NCBI GenBank assembly: GCA_003344405.1
Contig: NOWV01000002.1
Location: 868,001 to 932,000, forward strand
DNA from: Trichoplax sp. H2
Taxonomy: Eukaryota > Placozoa > Uniplacotomia > Trichoplacea
DNA: 64,000 bases
Reading direction: 5' to 3'
Positions 29,256 through 42,000 of this stretch are shown in pieces (the stretch's first letter is position 1; each line of letters begins with the position of its first letter). A program made the translations under genes and the position numbers. A model generated the notes under the pieces. That model was given only the letters and a program-made list of their open reading frames with translations, was not told where the DNA came from and searched no databases.

Positions 29256-32200
29256 TCGAAAATTAACTGCAAGTGCTCGTCGCTCTTTATCTTATCTTAC
29301 AAAAGACTATTGATGGTATCACTTTCTTATTAACACGAGTTATTATCTATGTAATCTAGACAATATTGGTCTGAAGTCCTGTGTCGAAAATAAGAGTCAT
29401 CGATTATTGCAAAGCAGAGGGCCAATCGTCGTGCGTACTGTATTACTATCTAATACAACAGTGAAAAATTAGCGAGGCCTTTGTCAATTATTAAAATTAT
29501 TATTGATTATCATCATTGAGTGAATCTCACTGACCGGCTGACATCAAGAGTGAATGAACGATCCAATATCGATCTATCTTGTCGTCCAATTGTTCGATTA
29601 AAGAGAGAAAAAAATGTCCTCCATATTTTGCAATTCAACTTTCAAGTAGGACACGGTAATAATGTAGGATAGTAAGTATGATGATGATAATTGAATGATC
29701 GATCGCCATGACAGATACATTATTCGTACATACACTACTTGATTCTGTGATAACATGCAGTTAATTGAAGGTACAACATCAGGTAATGCATCAAATAGAC
29801 ATTACTAATGATTGATTTTGATTTCCCCCCCCCCTCACACTCCAAGATATCATATCATATCAGACTCTCGTTACGATCGACACAGTATCAGTCACCATTT
29901 GGCATACGTCAAGACTAAAGACAGTAATGACATTCAGTCCATCGACTCCTTCTACAATCTCTTTTTTTTCCCCCCCCATTCTTTAATACTGTAATAACCA
30001 ATGGCAGAGGAGATTTTAATTAATGCTTAATAAGAAGTTCATTTTTTTGGACTGTTGTTGTAACGTCGACAAGGGCTAAAGTTGTACGATAGATTCGACG
30101 TAGTAGCATAGTATAGGAGAATATTCTTTTTAAAATAGAGACATGGAGAAGAGAGAGAAAATTGGGGATCGGATATCTTCTACAGTAATTTATAGTTGAC
30201 CTTTTACTATGAAGGAATATCATGGTTGATTTTGTAAAGCCTACCAAATCAACATGTCATACTATGACTACAAGAAAAGAACTCCATTGTTTCATACCTT
30301 AGTGACAAATAATCTAATAAATAGGCAATAATATTAATAAGGTACAACGTGAAGGCGCCATGGATAGCCTTGACTTATTTTCATCATCATAGATAGGATA
30401 GAAAAGTAATAAATACATAAATTACAACTTTGAATCATCAATTAGCTATCATTGATTGAATAGGACAACATAGCCAAGTCTATAAAGACAGACCAAAATA
30501 TCAATTGAGTCGATGGTTACTGGTTAACTACTTTTGACTTTGTAGAGTAACATTTCTAAGGTATTTTTAATTTACCACCTAGTGAACAGAAAACAATTGT
30601 GCAATAAAAGTAGAGCCATGGTAGTCACAAATACCAACAAAAATGATCCCGAGTTTGACTCATGGGCTTCTAAGAAAATAGTCTAGTCTAATACTGTCCG
30701 TTAGACTAGCTCATTTCCACATAAGAGTATACGCTTTCATTTCTTTCAATCAATATTGGTCAAATTCTTCCATTTTGGACCTGTGTAACAGAACCCCAAT
30801 CCAATTAAATACAATTGAAATACATGTATACTTTACTCTTCTATTGCTATAAGCAATAATTTACCAACCTTCAGTACTCTTCAGTCCTCCATTTAGTAGT
30901 CTATAAAGAAAGTGATGTTTCAAGCCTTCGTTTTTTAAAGCACCAATATGAAGAAGTACACCCTCGAGTAAACAGTATAGGTTATATACCGTCTCCATAT
31001 TATATCGAGATTGAGATACGAGTATTCGCGTATGTACAATTCGATACAAAAAGAAATTGGTCGTATAACTTACTGATATATGTATTCAATACTAGTGCTG
31101 ACCAATAAATTATAGCAGCTCTAGACTGCAGTGCAAGCTTCCATTCTTCCTCAATGATGCTCTTCTAATCAGCCTTGTTTAATGTACAGTATAAAGTTTG
31201 TTAATATTAGATATTTAGATATTGTACATTTTATATATGCGGTTATATTGTCACGTAATGAATAGAAAAAGTCCCTTTCAATCTTTTACTACTATCGATA
31301 CTTTGCCTTATTTTTAATGGTATTCCCAATATCAACTTTGTTTCATCTATACGACATACTAACATTGGATGTTTTTAATCTATGTATATGTACTTAATCA
31401 AATAGGTCTAGTCAATTTTTTGACTATTATTATCTTTCGCCCTTTTCCATTGATAGTGTTGTGATTAGTCTTGTTTCATACATACGATATGCCAACGTTG
31501 GATATTTTGATACTGTGCACTTAATCGAATAAGTTCCGTTAGTATTTCTCTCTCCCAAACACACTATCCTTAATTACCCTAGTTTAATCTCAAACCCTCA
31601 TTTCAAACGTTGGAAAGTCAATTACGATGTACAGACATACTCGTATATATTACAAATGGAATGTATCTCGCCCATTTTCACCACTATTAATCAATCTTGT
31701 ATACTTTCCCGGTAATATAGTAGTATTTTAATCCATTTTTTCCGATCTATATCATCATAATAATTGATATACGTAAATTTCTTTGCTAGAGTAGGTCTCG
31801 TCTATTTTTAAATAAGCATCTCGTTCTCCATGATAGCATTTAAAATAATTAGCATTGCTTAATCTATGTTTATTATAAATATTAAGCAGTAGATGGCAGA
31901 AATAGTAAGACAAGCATTTTAAGTATACTCGATCGCCATAAACAAAGATTCTTTTAGTTTTCTTTAGCCTTTTTATTTTTGATTTAATCAATTTTGAGAC
32001 ATGATTACAACGATCAAGAAAAGCCAAAACTCATTTTTAATCGCTTTTGATTGAAAATAAGTAATCTTAACTACGTTTATTGGCCACATAACTCATTTAT
32101 TCAACCTTAATAAGCTAAACGATTCTAGAAAGAAACTTCCTATTTCTCTACCTACTCTGACTAATAAAAATCTACATAACTACTACGGTATAATAAAAAA

Positions 32201-33511
32201 AAATTGTCTTCGATTGAACTTAGTCGGCAGTAATAGATTTTATGGTATGCTAGATAGTACTTTTAAGTATCGAGAGTCATCATGGCGTAGTGTATCGGTA
32301 AATTATTTCCATCTGTTATTTCTGATAGGTCACAACTTGGCTTGCAAATACAGTTTAGGCTAAAAATATCAAAAAAGTCGATTGACTGCTTATTTCTTTC
32401 TCTCATCTCAACAGATAAAACGCATTACTGCAATATTGAATAAATGGGTTAATTTAGTATATATCAGGTATAGTGATGAAGAATTTTACAGGCTTGTTTA
32501 TGTCATGACGACGACTACTGTACCAACCAAATATTCAAATAATAATAAGTGCTATTTAAAGAAAAAATTGACTAGGGTGAAAAGTTGAACGTGATATATA
32601 TCAAGAATACTTTTAACTATCACTCTTTGACTAGCATTCTTTCTTGATCCGTTGCAAATCTTCATCAACTGTTGTAGTAATAGATATTTGGAATAAAACA
32701 CTTGAATGTAACAATTTTTAATCTTCATGTTAATACAATACACATACTGTCGTCTACTTTAATATTGATCGTTTTCACAGAGTGAAAATAACATCATTTT
32801 TTTACTGAGCCACCGTTTATGTATTCTAGTGTCTAAAAAATAAAAACAATAGCCAGTGAAATTATATTGTGTCATATATTGGATGGTGCAGTATTGATTG
32901 ATCAACCTCTATAACCAGATTATTATTCCTTACTATATCATATATCAGTTAAGGTCGAATTAAAGCCTTAATTTATACTATTTCTAATTTCTAAGAGTTC
33001 ATGATGAAAAAGAAAATAAAGTAAAATTAGCGTTGGAATAAGGATAATATTCTTATACTATTGTCGTCTAATAAAATAGGTTGATGGCGATAATAGAATA
33101 CTATTAAATGTATATATATACGAGTATACTATAGTAAAATAGTGCTTCCATTTTCAGATCCATCATTGGTAAAATGCCTGTACATTGAGGATTGTTTCTC
33201 TGATGGTCTGATTACTTCTATCCTAAATTGGTTCAATTTTTTTGGATACAAATATTGGATTCTATCATTTCGACGGCTGTGGATCACATACAAATAAAGC
33301 AACGTGAGAATAAATGTGTTTTCAAGCTCTTCTCTAACGATAAAGTACATACTATAGTTTAATCTATTGGCCGTCTATAGACACAAAAGCAACAGCATCC
33401 GTAGCGGCTTCTTGCAATTTTTCTTTTGTTACTTTGATTATCATCATTATTGTTAACTACAGTACTAATCAAGTCAATCGTGACTAAAGAGCGTTGTAAC
33501 AGTAGTTACAA
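29256..33511. other. Gene-poor region, no supported gene
   Basis: 4.3 kb. Short C tracts occur at about 29825 and 29973. Minus-strand frames at 30861-31049, 31755-32027 and 33129-33350 are Lys- and Tyr-rich, show no motif I recognise and could not be joined into an exon chain. A 27-codon minus-strand frame (about 33362-33445) lies just upstream of the NALF gene. A gene with small exons could be hidden here. Confidence 0.4.
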
Positions 33512-35527
33512 ATGTCACGAGTGTTTATTTGTAGATCAATGGTTTTGGTAGTGCTAGCATCGATGTCTTTATGCGATAACATCATTGATAATATCGATAT
33601 TATCTCAATCAATCAGTCCAATTGGCAGCTAAATGATACATCCTATGAACCATTTGGTAACTGTGCACTTATTAACGACAATTCAGGAAGCCAACAACTT
33701 TTATCAATATCTATTGATCCAATTTACGATTGGGATATCATTAAAAACCATTTAAATCAATTTGAGAAAGTTCTTTCTAGATTTGATTGCCGAGACAAGA
33801 GTCAATATCGTTATTCTATGATTTGGAGATGTAGTGATTGTCAGGTAAGTTCTTATGGCAGTATATGACACTAATATAAATTTGCTTCCATTCAAAATTC
33901 TATTCAACCCGTATAGTGAACACTTAGCAATGTGATACTAACAATTTCTACATAATGGAGAGAGGCAGAAATAAATAGATCGCATAGAACCTTCATTTTT
34001 TTAAACGTGATTTTACTATATTAAATGGATGAAAATTATAATTACGTCTTAATAAACAACCGAGCGTTACCGCATTGATTAGTATGACAGACAAATAATA
34101 AATAATTCATGATAATGTTCAATGGCACATTTTGGAAGTCAATAAATTATAAATGTACAAAGAAGAGTCGATTAATGATCCTCCCTAACATGATTTTTAT
34201 ACCATGATTAAGCAACCGTCGTTTTTCTTCTTATCAGCTATCCCTTTATTTGGCCTTTAAATCAAAAGACGTTAAAATAAACAAATGCTATAGTAATGCC
34301 TATCGAAATGATAGGGTTGATTATAATTATTGTAATACTACATGTATATTACTATACCATAATGTGAAGTAATATAACCCATAAGATAGACTCTTTTTCT
34401 AGTCCTATCCATCACTTAACGTTAGTGTAGCGATCGTAACAATAATGTAGCATCCAATCTTGTACTTTAAGACCAATATCAAGCTTGCTCATTAAATAGT
34501 TACGCTACTGTCTTCATCAACCTACCATATCGTATATTTTAAAAAATAATACTTTTATCTCTATAACAATCAACTAGCTAGGCAATATAGTACGATTGTT
34601 TAATGTTAATAATTAATATAATTGCATCCCACTTTCTATCGTGTAACCTAAAATTCTATCTAATATTTTAAAAATTGTATACGAAACTCCGATATTGTAT
34701 AAGTAGCTTACCGTATAATAGCTGCTTTATTTAACATTAAAGATTATTTTGATTAAAATTTATTTGCAGGCCGTATATTATATTTGGCTATATCTATCAT
34801 CTACTGTTATTCAAGTCAATGGCACCATTATTAAACCATGTTTAGACGTTTGCAATAGCGTCTTGCAAAGATGTCCTTACCTTGCTGCAAGTTTACAGCA
34901 CAGCTACGATGGTGAATCGGCATTTGATTGCCCATGTGAGTTAGAGCAAATAATGGCATAATTTGATCGTATAACCAGGATATATCGATAGTTTTTCACC
35001 ATAAGAGTTATATCCATTAACGTCTTATTAGTATCGCTTGGTTGCTCTCTATAGCGATAAACTAATTCGTATTATGCCATGTTTTATCAATTCTTTCGAT
35101 CGTAAAAGGTGATACAATGATATTACAGTAGTAATACAAAAAAACTAATGTCCATGATCCTTTTTTTACTTTTTTAACAGCTGAGAACGCGGTACAAGCA
35201 CTTGGAAATAGCAGTTATGCACTAACAAATTGTATTACATATAACCAGTCTATGCTAGATATGGAGAAAATGCAATATAATCTAACGTGTGAAGAGAACA
35301 ATGTTTACATGACTACCGATGTAACCACAATCAACAAAACGCTCCATAATAATTTTGTAACTGAAAAAGATTTTGCATCCAAATGTCATTATCGATTGAA
35401 CAGAACCATGTATGAATTATATGTAAAAACTGCTATTGTTAATAGTGCAGTTAGCATAGCAAGTTTTAGTATTAATACGGTAGTATTATCGTTTATTTAT
35501 TTACTACATACTGTACTTAGATATTAA
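33512..35527 (+). CDS. NALCN channel auxiliary factor, FAM155/NALF/NLF-1 family (3 exons, 281 aa)
   Basis: FAM155A/NALF1 and C. elegans NLF-1 are Cys-rich membrane proteins that escort and cap the sodium-leak channel NALCN; yeast Mid1 is a distant relative. Exons: 33512-33844, 34770-34935, 35181-35527, all in phase. The N-terminus is a signal or anchor segment (RSMVLVVLASMSLC). The family core spans about residues 90-165: FDC, then CSDCQAVYYIWL, then KPCLDVCNSVLQRCPYL and FDCP, lining up with human FDC...DCKIVYKAWLC...IPCKQYCLEVQTRCPF...FIC. The C-terminal hydrophobic segment ends FIYLLHTVLRY, like human LILLHTVL. Several N-glycosylation sites occur (NQS, NDT, NGT, NSS, NLT, NKT). The Cys of WLC and the Cys before the PC motif are both absent. 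It is shorter than the mammalian proteins. Family assignment rests on the cysteine pattern. Confidence 0.82.
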
Positions 35528-37806
35528 CGGGACTATTTTTGATTGCTATGGCTTAATAAGTTGTCAGTAAATGCTGTAATATTGATCAAGGTAGCAACTA
35601 CCATTCACGTATTAGAGAATAATAAATTTATACATTTTCAATTATGTAATTGCTTCGTGTACGTTTATGAAAGTTAGTTGACTCATAATTAGCGCCCCAA
35701 TTTAGACGTAAAAAGCCGATTTGACTTTATAATAATACTGCACTCTCAGGAACAAATTCTTACCATTCTTGGTAATGAATGAATCTTGTTACAGGAGGCT
35801 TGCTGAGATTTATCCTAGATTGCCTTTATAATCTCCATCAATTAGTTTTTACAATCCTTGATACATCGTGCTTACTAGATACCTGTTTATAAAATTTTAA
35901 ATGGATAGTATATTAATTTATAAAAATTTTCAAGGTATCTTACTTAAAGTTGCAAACAAGTGCTCAATGAGTACCGTACTCTAACATGGCTCTTCCTGTT
36001 CTATGTCAATAATTTAATCTAGCACTTGATCAAACCAATATTTTTTAAAATTTGTTTTCAATCTTGCTAATTTTTTCTCACTAAATGGCATTATTCAGAT
36101 AGTGATACTTATTATCTTCGGACCAATCGATCCTTATTCTTGGGCACTCAGTGTCTAAAGAACTACAAAAAAGGATTAATTGTAGCGGTTTCGTCATGTT
36201 AAAAAATAATCTGTAAATAAATGGACTGTGCTGTTCTTTTAGATATAGGTACTGAATTCTAATTGATCATTTTTACGTTATAAATAAGTCAATTTCTAGT
36301 GCTTGATTCATTTCTACTTAACCGATTTTTTAATGTGCATATATACTGTTACCATCAGTACTCCGTTTATAAAAGCGATAAAATTATTCACAAATATGCT
36401 TGGTAATTTCTATTGCCATGTTTAATCGCTAGCTAGACGAAGCATTATATCAGCAATTCACTATTAACAATACTCAAGATTTCGAAGCATCTGAGTTGCG
36501 AATACTTATCTCGTATGTTACGTAGCAAAATGAAAGTATGTATCAACATCTAAATTAGCAGCTCTTACTGGTTAAAATATTGAGTAATAAGTCTTGCGTG
36601 ATGACAAAAGTCAATACTGGCTCTTTATACATAATACATTAAGAATATAAAGCGGTATCTGAATATACTAGAGTAATATTGAGCTATGTACAAATAATTA
36701 CTATTTTTAAGTATTATTCTTTCTACTCAGTACGTAAGTATTCGTGTATTAATTGATCAATTCAGTCCAACTTTTAGTTTAAATATATACACCCAAATGG
36801 GCTTGAAATATGGAATAAAACTGTTAGTTCTCAAGCGAAATAATGTCGAAGCTACTTTTGCTTTCATCAAATTAATCCCTATTTACAAGTACTACACGAC
36901 GTCTATTAGTATTGTTTTAAAATAATGATAAAAATAATCTCTAGACAGTAAAAGTAATATCATATAACTGTCACTTATTAAATTGTACCGTATCGAAAAG
37001 TGATCTAGGGAAACTAATATCTCATATATTTGATCATATGCATAAGATCATACACTAACGGAAACAGAGCCTCTGGAGAATAACTATATTTGACTTAGCA
37101 TTTATAGGAACGCACTATTTTATACATTATGCAACGTCTCTTAAATGGTACTGGAAAGATAATTTTCTGTGGTTTACATTCTACGGTTTCTGGCCTGGTA
37201 TGCTGGTTGTGAGTTAGTGGTACAAAATGCAAAACTGCGATAACCTTTTAAAAAATTCTAATATGAGGTTTATGAAGTACATGAGCATAAATACATTGAC
37301 AAATCTCCTAAACGTAGGAATAAGAATTATACGTTTTATTCAAGAAATACAATAGCAGCAAGACTAATGACATTTAAAAGTAAGTAACTCAACAGATAGA
37401 TGCATCAACATTTTATTAAAGTAATGATTCTAAAATTCAATCAATCGAACCCTAAACAAATTGAAATAATTTCCTTTTACTGGCAATTACTAATTTTTTT
37501 TAATAAATAATTAATTTCAACTAAACTAGTCAGGGTTATCTGCAATTTTAACAAGGTACTAGTGGTTGAATATGGGTAGAAAAAGAATCTAGTGATTGAC
37601 ATCTCTAGACCAACTTTACGACGTCATGATATTTTCATCATTTTGTGTGGAACCTATTGTAATATTTATCGCCTATTTATATTTAGATCTAGACCAGAAC
37701 TAAAGTTGCATTTTAAATAGAAAATGCCTATAGAAGTAATCATAAAAATTTTGTTCTTTCTTGTAGTTTTACGCACAAAACATTGAATACATTTCCACGT
37801 CCATCG
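35528..37806. other. Intergenic, no supported gene
   Basis: 2.3 kb between NALF (+) and the minus-strand collagen gene, so it is convergent 3' sequence. An AATAAA at 35621-35626 lies about 95 bases after the NALF stop and is a plausible polyadenylation signal. Nothing else recognised. Confidence 0.5.
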
Positions 37807-39093
37807 TTAATTTCCAAATGTTGATTTTTTGCAAACTATACACCTACTGATCTCAGAACTAGTCGCTGATGCACTTAATACTTGTTGAGTTGGAGGATCG
37901 AATTGCTGACTTGCGTTAATGGCTTTCATCCAAAAACTTAGCCCTCCAACGGTGTTAATACAAGTTCCTCTAGAGTTACATTCGATGAAGGGTTGTGATC
38001 TAAAGCTACGTAAGCAAGAGCCAGGGGATTGTAATTGTTGGCCGGAACCTTGATTTCCAGTGCCAGTTTGCTAAAGTAAGTTTTATAAGATAACATTGGT
38101 TAATGCTAGAATATACCTAAATGTTTCATACATGTTCAAATAGTAAATCTCTATCTTGAATATCATCGAAAACGCCATAATTTTTGATTAGGATAAGAGA
38201 AAATATTTATTACACATTCTGAGAATCTTTGTAACATCACATATTACAAGCTATCATTTATTCATTTATTCATAAATTATAATTTCATTTTTCAAGCTTA
38301 TTAAGCTACTATAAATCCCAAAAATACTTCTTATCCAAAAATGATTTCTAATGACTAGCAACTGTATTATACCAGGTCAGATATTATAAAAATAACAAAT
38401 AATACCTTACTGTATAAGTGTAAAAAGTGATTTATAGCTTAGAAGAATGTACATTGCACAGTATTATATCTTTTATCAAGGATATGAAATTAGTTAAGAA
38501 ATTATTAAGACTTCGCAATTTATGCTGAACGTATAACAACTGTTTACTACAAGGTCTATTCAGCTGTACCCATAGTCATGACCAAAGTAATCAAATTGCT
38601 TACCATAACGTAGCTGTACCCTTCCCATAACTGCTGCCATCCATTTGGACAGCTTGGAGCGGTACTAGTTTGACTATGGAATGCAGCAACTGGAGCGTTA
38701 GCTTCACAAACAGAGCATCTGTATTTATAAAGAATTAAAAATATTTTTAGAAGCCATTATTTGCACTATAAAACTACGCTATCAGTATTGATTACCGTCC
38801 AATGTAAGGGGCTATGTTGGATCCAGAGATGGGTACATAAGATGGAGCAAGAGATGCAGATAACCAATAACTGACGCCCAATCTCGTCGCAATATCGCAG
38901 CGTTGATTTAATGAGCAAAACATATATGGCAATGTAGTAAATCGCTCTAGACAAGAACTACTACGGCCAAGATCTTGACCTATAGTCTGCCCATTACCTT
39001 CCACAAAGAGTAAGCTATAACCAGACCAAAGTGTGGTAAAAGGGCTGGGACATTGAGGAACTGTTGTACTTTGGCTATGTATAGCCATAACAT
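37807..39093 (-). other. NC1 domain of the minus-strand collagen IV (three exons)
   Basis: Two tandem C4 repeats of about 110 residues carry all 12 expected cysteines (first repeat: PQC, SSC, MFC, QRC, then RCSVC; second: PSC, GSC, IEC, TC, then SRCIVC). Landmarks: [34 protein letters not shown], then [28 protein letters not shown]. The region of human Met93 reads SLAPSYVP (no Met) and that of Lys211 reads QFDPPTQ (no Lys). NC1 trimers nucleate chain assembly and join end to end into hexamers. Confidence 0.95.
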
Positions 39094-42000
39094 CACCGAT
39101 TTGATTATCTCCAGGTTGTCCACGGCCACCAGGATCCCCTCGTCGACCGCGATTACCTTTTTCACCCTTTTCGCCTGTTGTACCAATCTGCCCTTTATCA
39201 CCTTTGGGGCCATCATTACCAGGAGGACCTTGCGGTCCTACTTCGCCCTTTGGGCCAAGATCACCTTTAGAGCCATTAAATCCACGAGGGCCAATAGGTC
39301 CAACATCTCCCTTTATTCCTGTATTTCCCTTATCACCTTTTATGCCTGGGCTGCCTTTTTCTCCTTGTTCGAGCACAAATACCGAGCCAGTTTCATTCAT
39401 ATAATACGATAATCCTCTTAAACCTCGTTGACCTTATTAACAGAAATAGGTACATTTATGGAGAAGTTATTGCTGCATTTGAACGATAGCTATAGTTATA
39501 ATAAGATTTTGAACTAGTAATCAATTCTAGACTATAAAATTGATTGCTAATAATGAGATATGACCGTAATACTCCATTTAAACCTTTTTCTCCTTTTTCT
39601 CCTTGCAATCCAATGTCTCCTTTTGCCCCTGTATCGCCCTTAGAACCGTTAAACCCAGGAGGACCCGGGTCGCCTTGAATACCAATCTGGCCTTTCTCTC
39701 CTCGATCTCCTTTAGTTCCATTAACACCTTGAATGTGATAAAGGAAAGTGAAAATTGCTTATAATCATGGTAATTTAGTACATTCTTGCAGTTTAAATAT
39801 CTTTAATAAGTACTGCACTGGTAACGCAAAATTTACTTTCAAACGTCTAAGATAGGTTACCTTGAAAGCCAATTGGTCCTTTATCGCCTTTTGGCCCTGG
39901 ATTAGTTCCATCGCGACCGTTAAGTCCAGGTACACCTTTCTCTCCTTTCATTCCATAGAGACCTTCTTCTCCTTTATCACCTTTCGGACCATCGAACCCT
40001 TTTATGAATACGTAAATGAAAGCAAATTATCGAAAACGTAAATTTCTTCATTAAATTTCAAAATATTCCAAATGATCAATTAACTTGTAGTACACACATA
40101 GTTTTCTTATCAAGTATCAATAATTGCAGTATTCATTTAAAATCTTTTTAATTTATCATTTTAAAAGTTTGTAGAGAGGTATTGCGAAACGAAAATTCCC
40201 TCTTGAACCTTACTGGCATTCGGTGTGCTAATTGTTTATATGCGCGCGATTTTATCACATTGATATTTATCGTAGTGTTAAATTCTCACCCTGATCTATT
40301 ATAATACTAGAAGTTATTAACGCAAAATTACTATTAGTTTATCATTTTAGATTATCATGGATGATAGCTCAATTTTAATTCCTATCTGGTACTCCATAAT
40401 AATTCTTGAACTGCCTGTAGCATTTTATCATATTGGCATCTATTTTTACAATTACTATTAAATATCAGTAGATTTTACCTTAAATCTAGTTAGTTTATCG
40501 TCTTATGAGACTGCCGTAAAATGAAATGTAGCCCTTCAAATCTTATCTGTTATTCCATCGTCGACTATCAGTAACTATGGGTGTAATTTGTATTCCTAAC
40601 TCAATATCAACAATTATGGCCTATAGTATTGATTAATTGAAGAATTACCAATTTATTATTCAAAGAAATTGATGATAGAGTACCAATATTGGCGATACGT
40701 ATTTTAATACCCTTGGGTCATATTGGATAACTTTAGTTAGCTTAGATAAATGATAGCGTACGCTTCAGTAGCCAAGTCTATTAACTTACCATCAGTTCCA
40801 TTAAATCCTATAGGTCCCGTCAATCCTATTGGGCCAGTTGCACCTTTCTCACCAGGCTCACCTTTGGGACCTGAGCCATCACCAATTGGTCCTTGAGGCC
40901 CAGTTCCTCCAGTATTTCCCTTTTCGCCAGCTGCACCTTGTGAACCTGTAGCACCTTTATCACCCTTAGGACCTACTGATCCTGCTAGGCCTGTTTCTCC
41001 TTTAGCACCAATATCACCTTGTTGTCCTATAGCCAATTCAAGAGATCAAAATATTGATTTTATGAAATACGAGGATATTGCTAATGCCAGCCTTGAATAG
41101 ATCCTCAAATAGATTAAATAAATTGATTGTACCTTTATCTCCTTGCATTCCCTTACATTCACTACTACCATCTTCGCCTTTCGGCCCAGTTGGTCCAATC
41201 TCACCTTTGCTACCTAGAGGTCCTTTAGGTCCTCGTGGGCCTGCATTACCTTTATCTCCTTTTTCGCCTTTCGGGCCTATATTTCCTTGAAAACCCTGCT
41301 GACCCGCTTGGCCTAGAACAAAATAACCAGAATCTTGTTATCTATTTGAAAATTAATGAATATGTAGCAGCAATCTAGTATCTGTATACTTTAATTGTAA
41401 TATAATAATTAACCAATATAATAACAAATCATATATAATAAACAATTAACGGAGGCAGTTGTATTCTACTAGAATTAAATAGGGAAAGTTTCATTTTGTA
41501 ACCTTGAGGTCCTTGAGGGCCTTTGTCTCCAGTAAAACCGTTATCACCCTTTTCACCTTTATCACCTTTTGATCCAGTCACTCCAATTGGACCTTTAGGG
41601 CCTATAGGTCCGGTATCACCTTTAGGACCTGATTAGACATGTATAGGTTATTTGAGACAATATAATTAATTGCTAAAAAAAGTACCGCATTAGTCTATTT
41701 AATCCATGAAATGTAATTACCTATATCGCCTTTTAGGCCCTTTTCGCCTTGACTTCCTTTATCACCTTTATCGCCATCGGTACCATTAATTCCAATGGGC
41801 CCAAGTGATCCCTTATCACCTTTATTTCCTACAATACCCTGATCACCTTGAATGCCTTGATTACCTTTTTCCCCTTTATCTCCTTTGCCACCAACTTCTC
41901 CTTTTTGGCCTGGTATTCCGCTACTACCAGCCAATCCTCTGTTGCCTTTATCACCTTTGGGACCATCAATGCCTGCGATACCTTGCTGACCTAACGAATC

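Noticed and set aside
33129-33350. Possible minus-strand exon upstream of the NALF gene
   Set aside because: Hydrophilic and protein-like, but I could not find consistent splice partners or any family resemblance, so it is not called.
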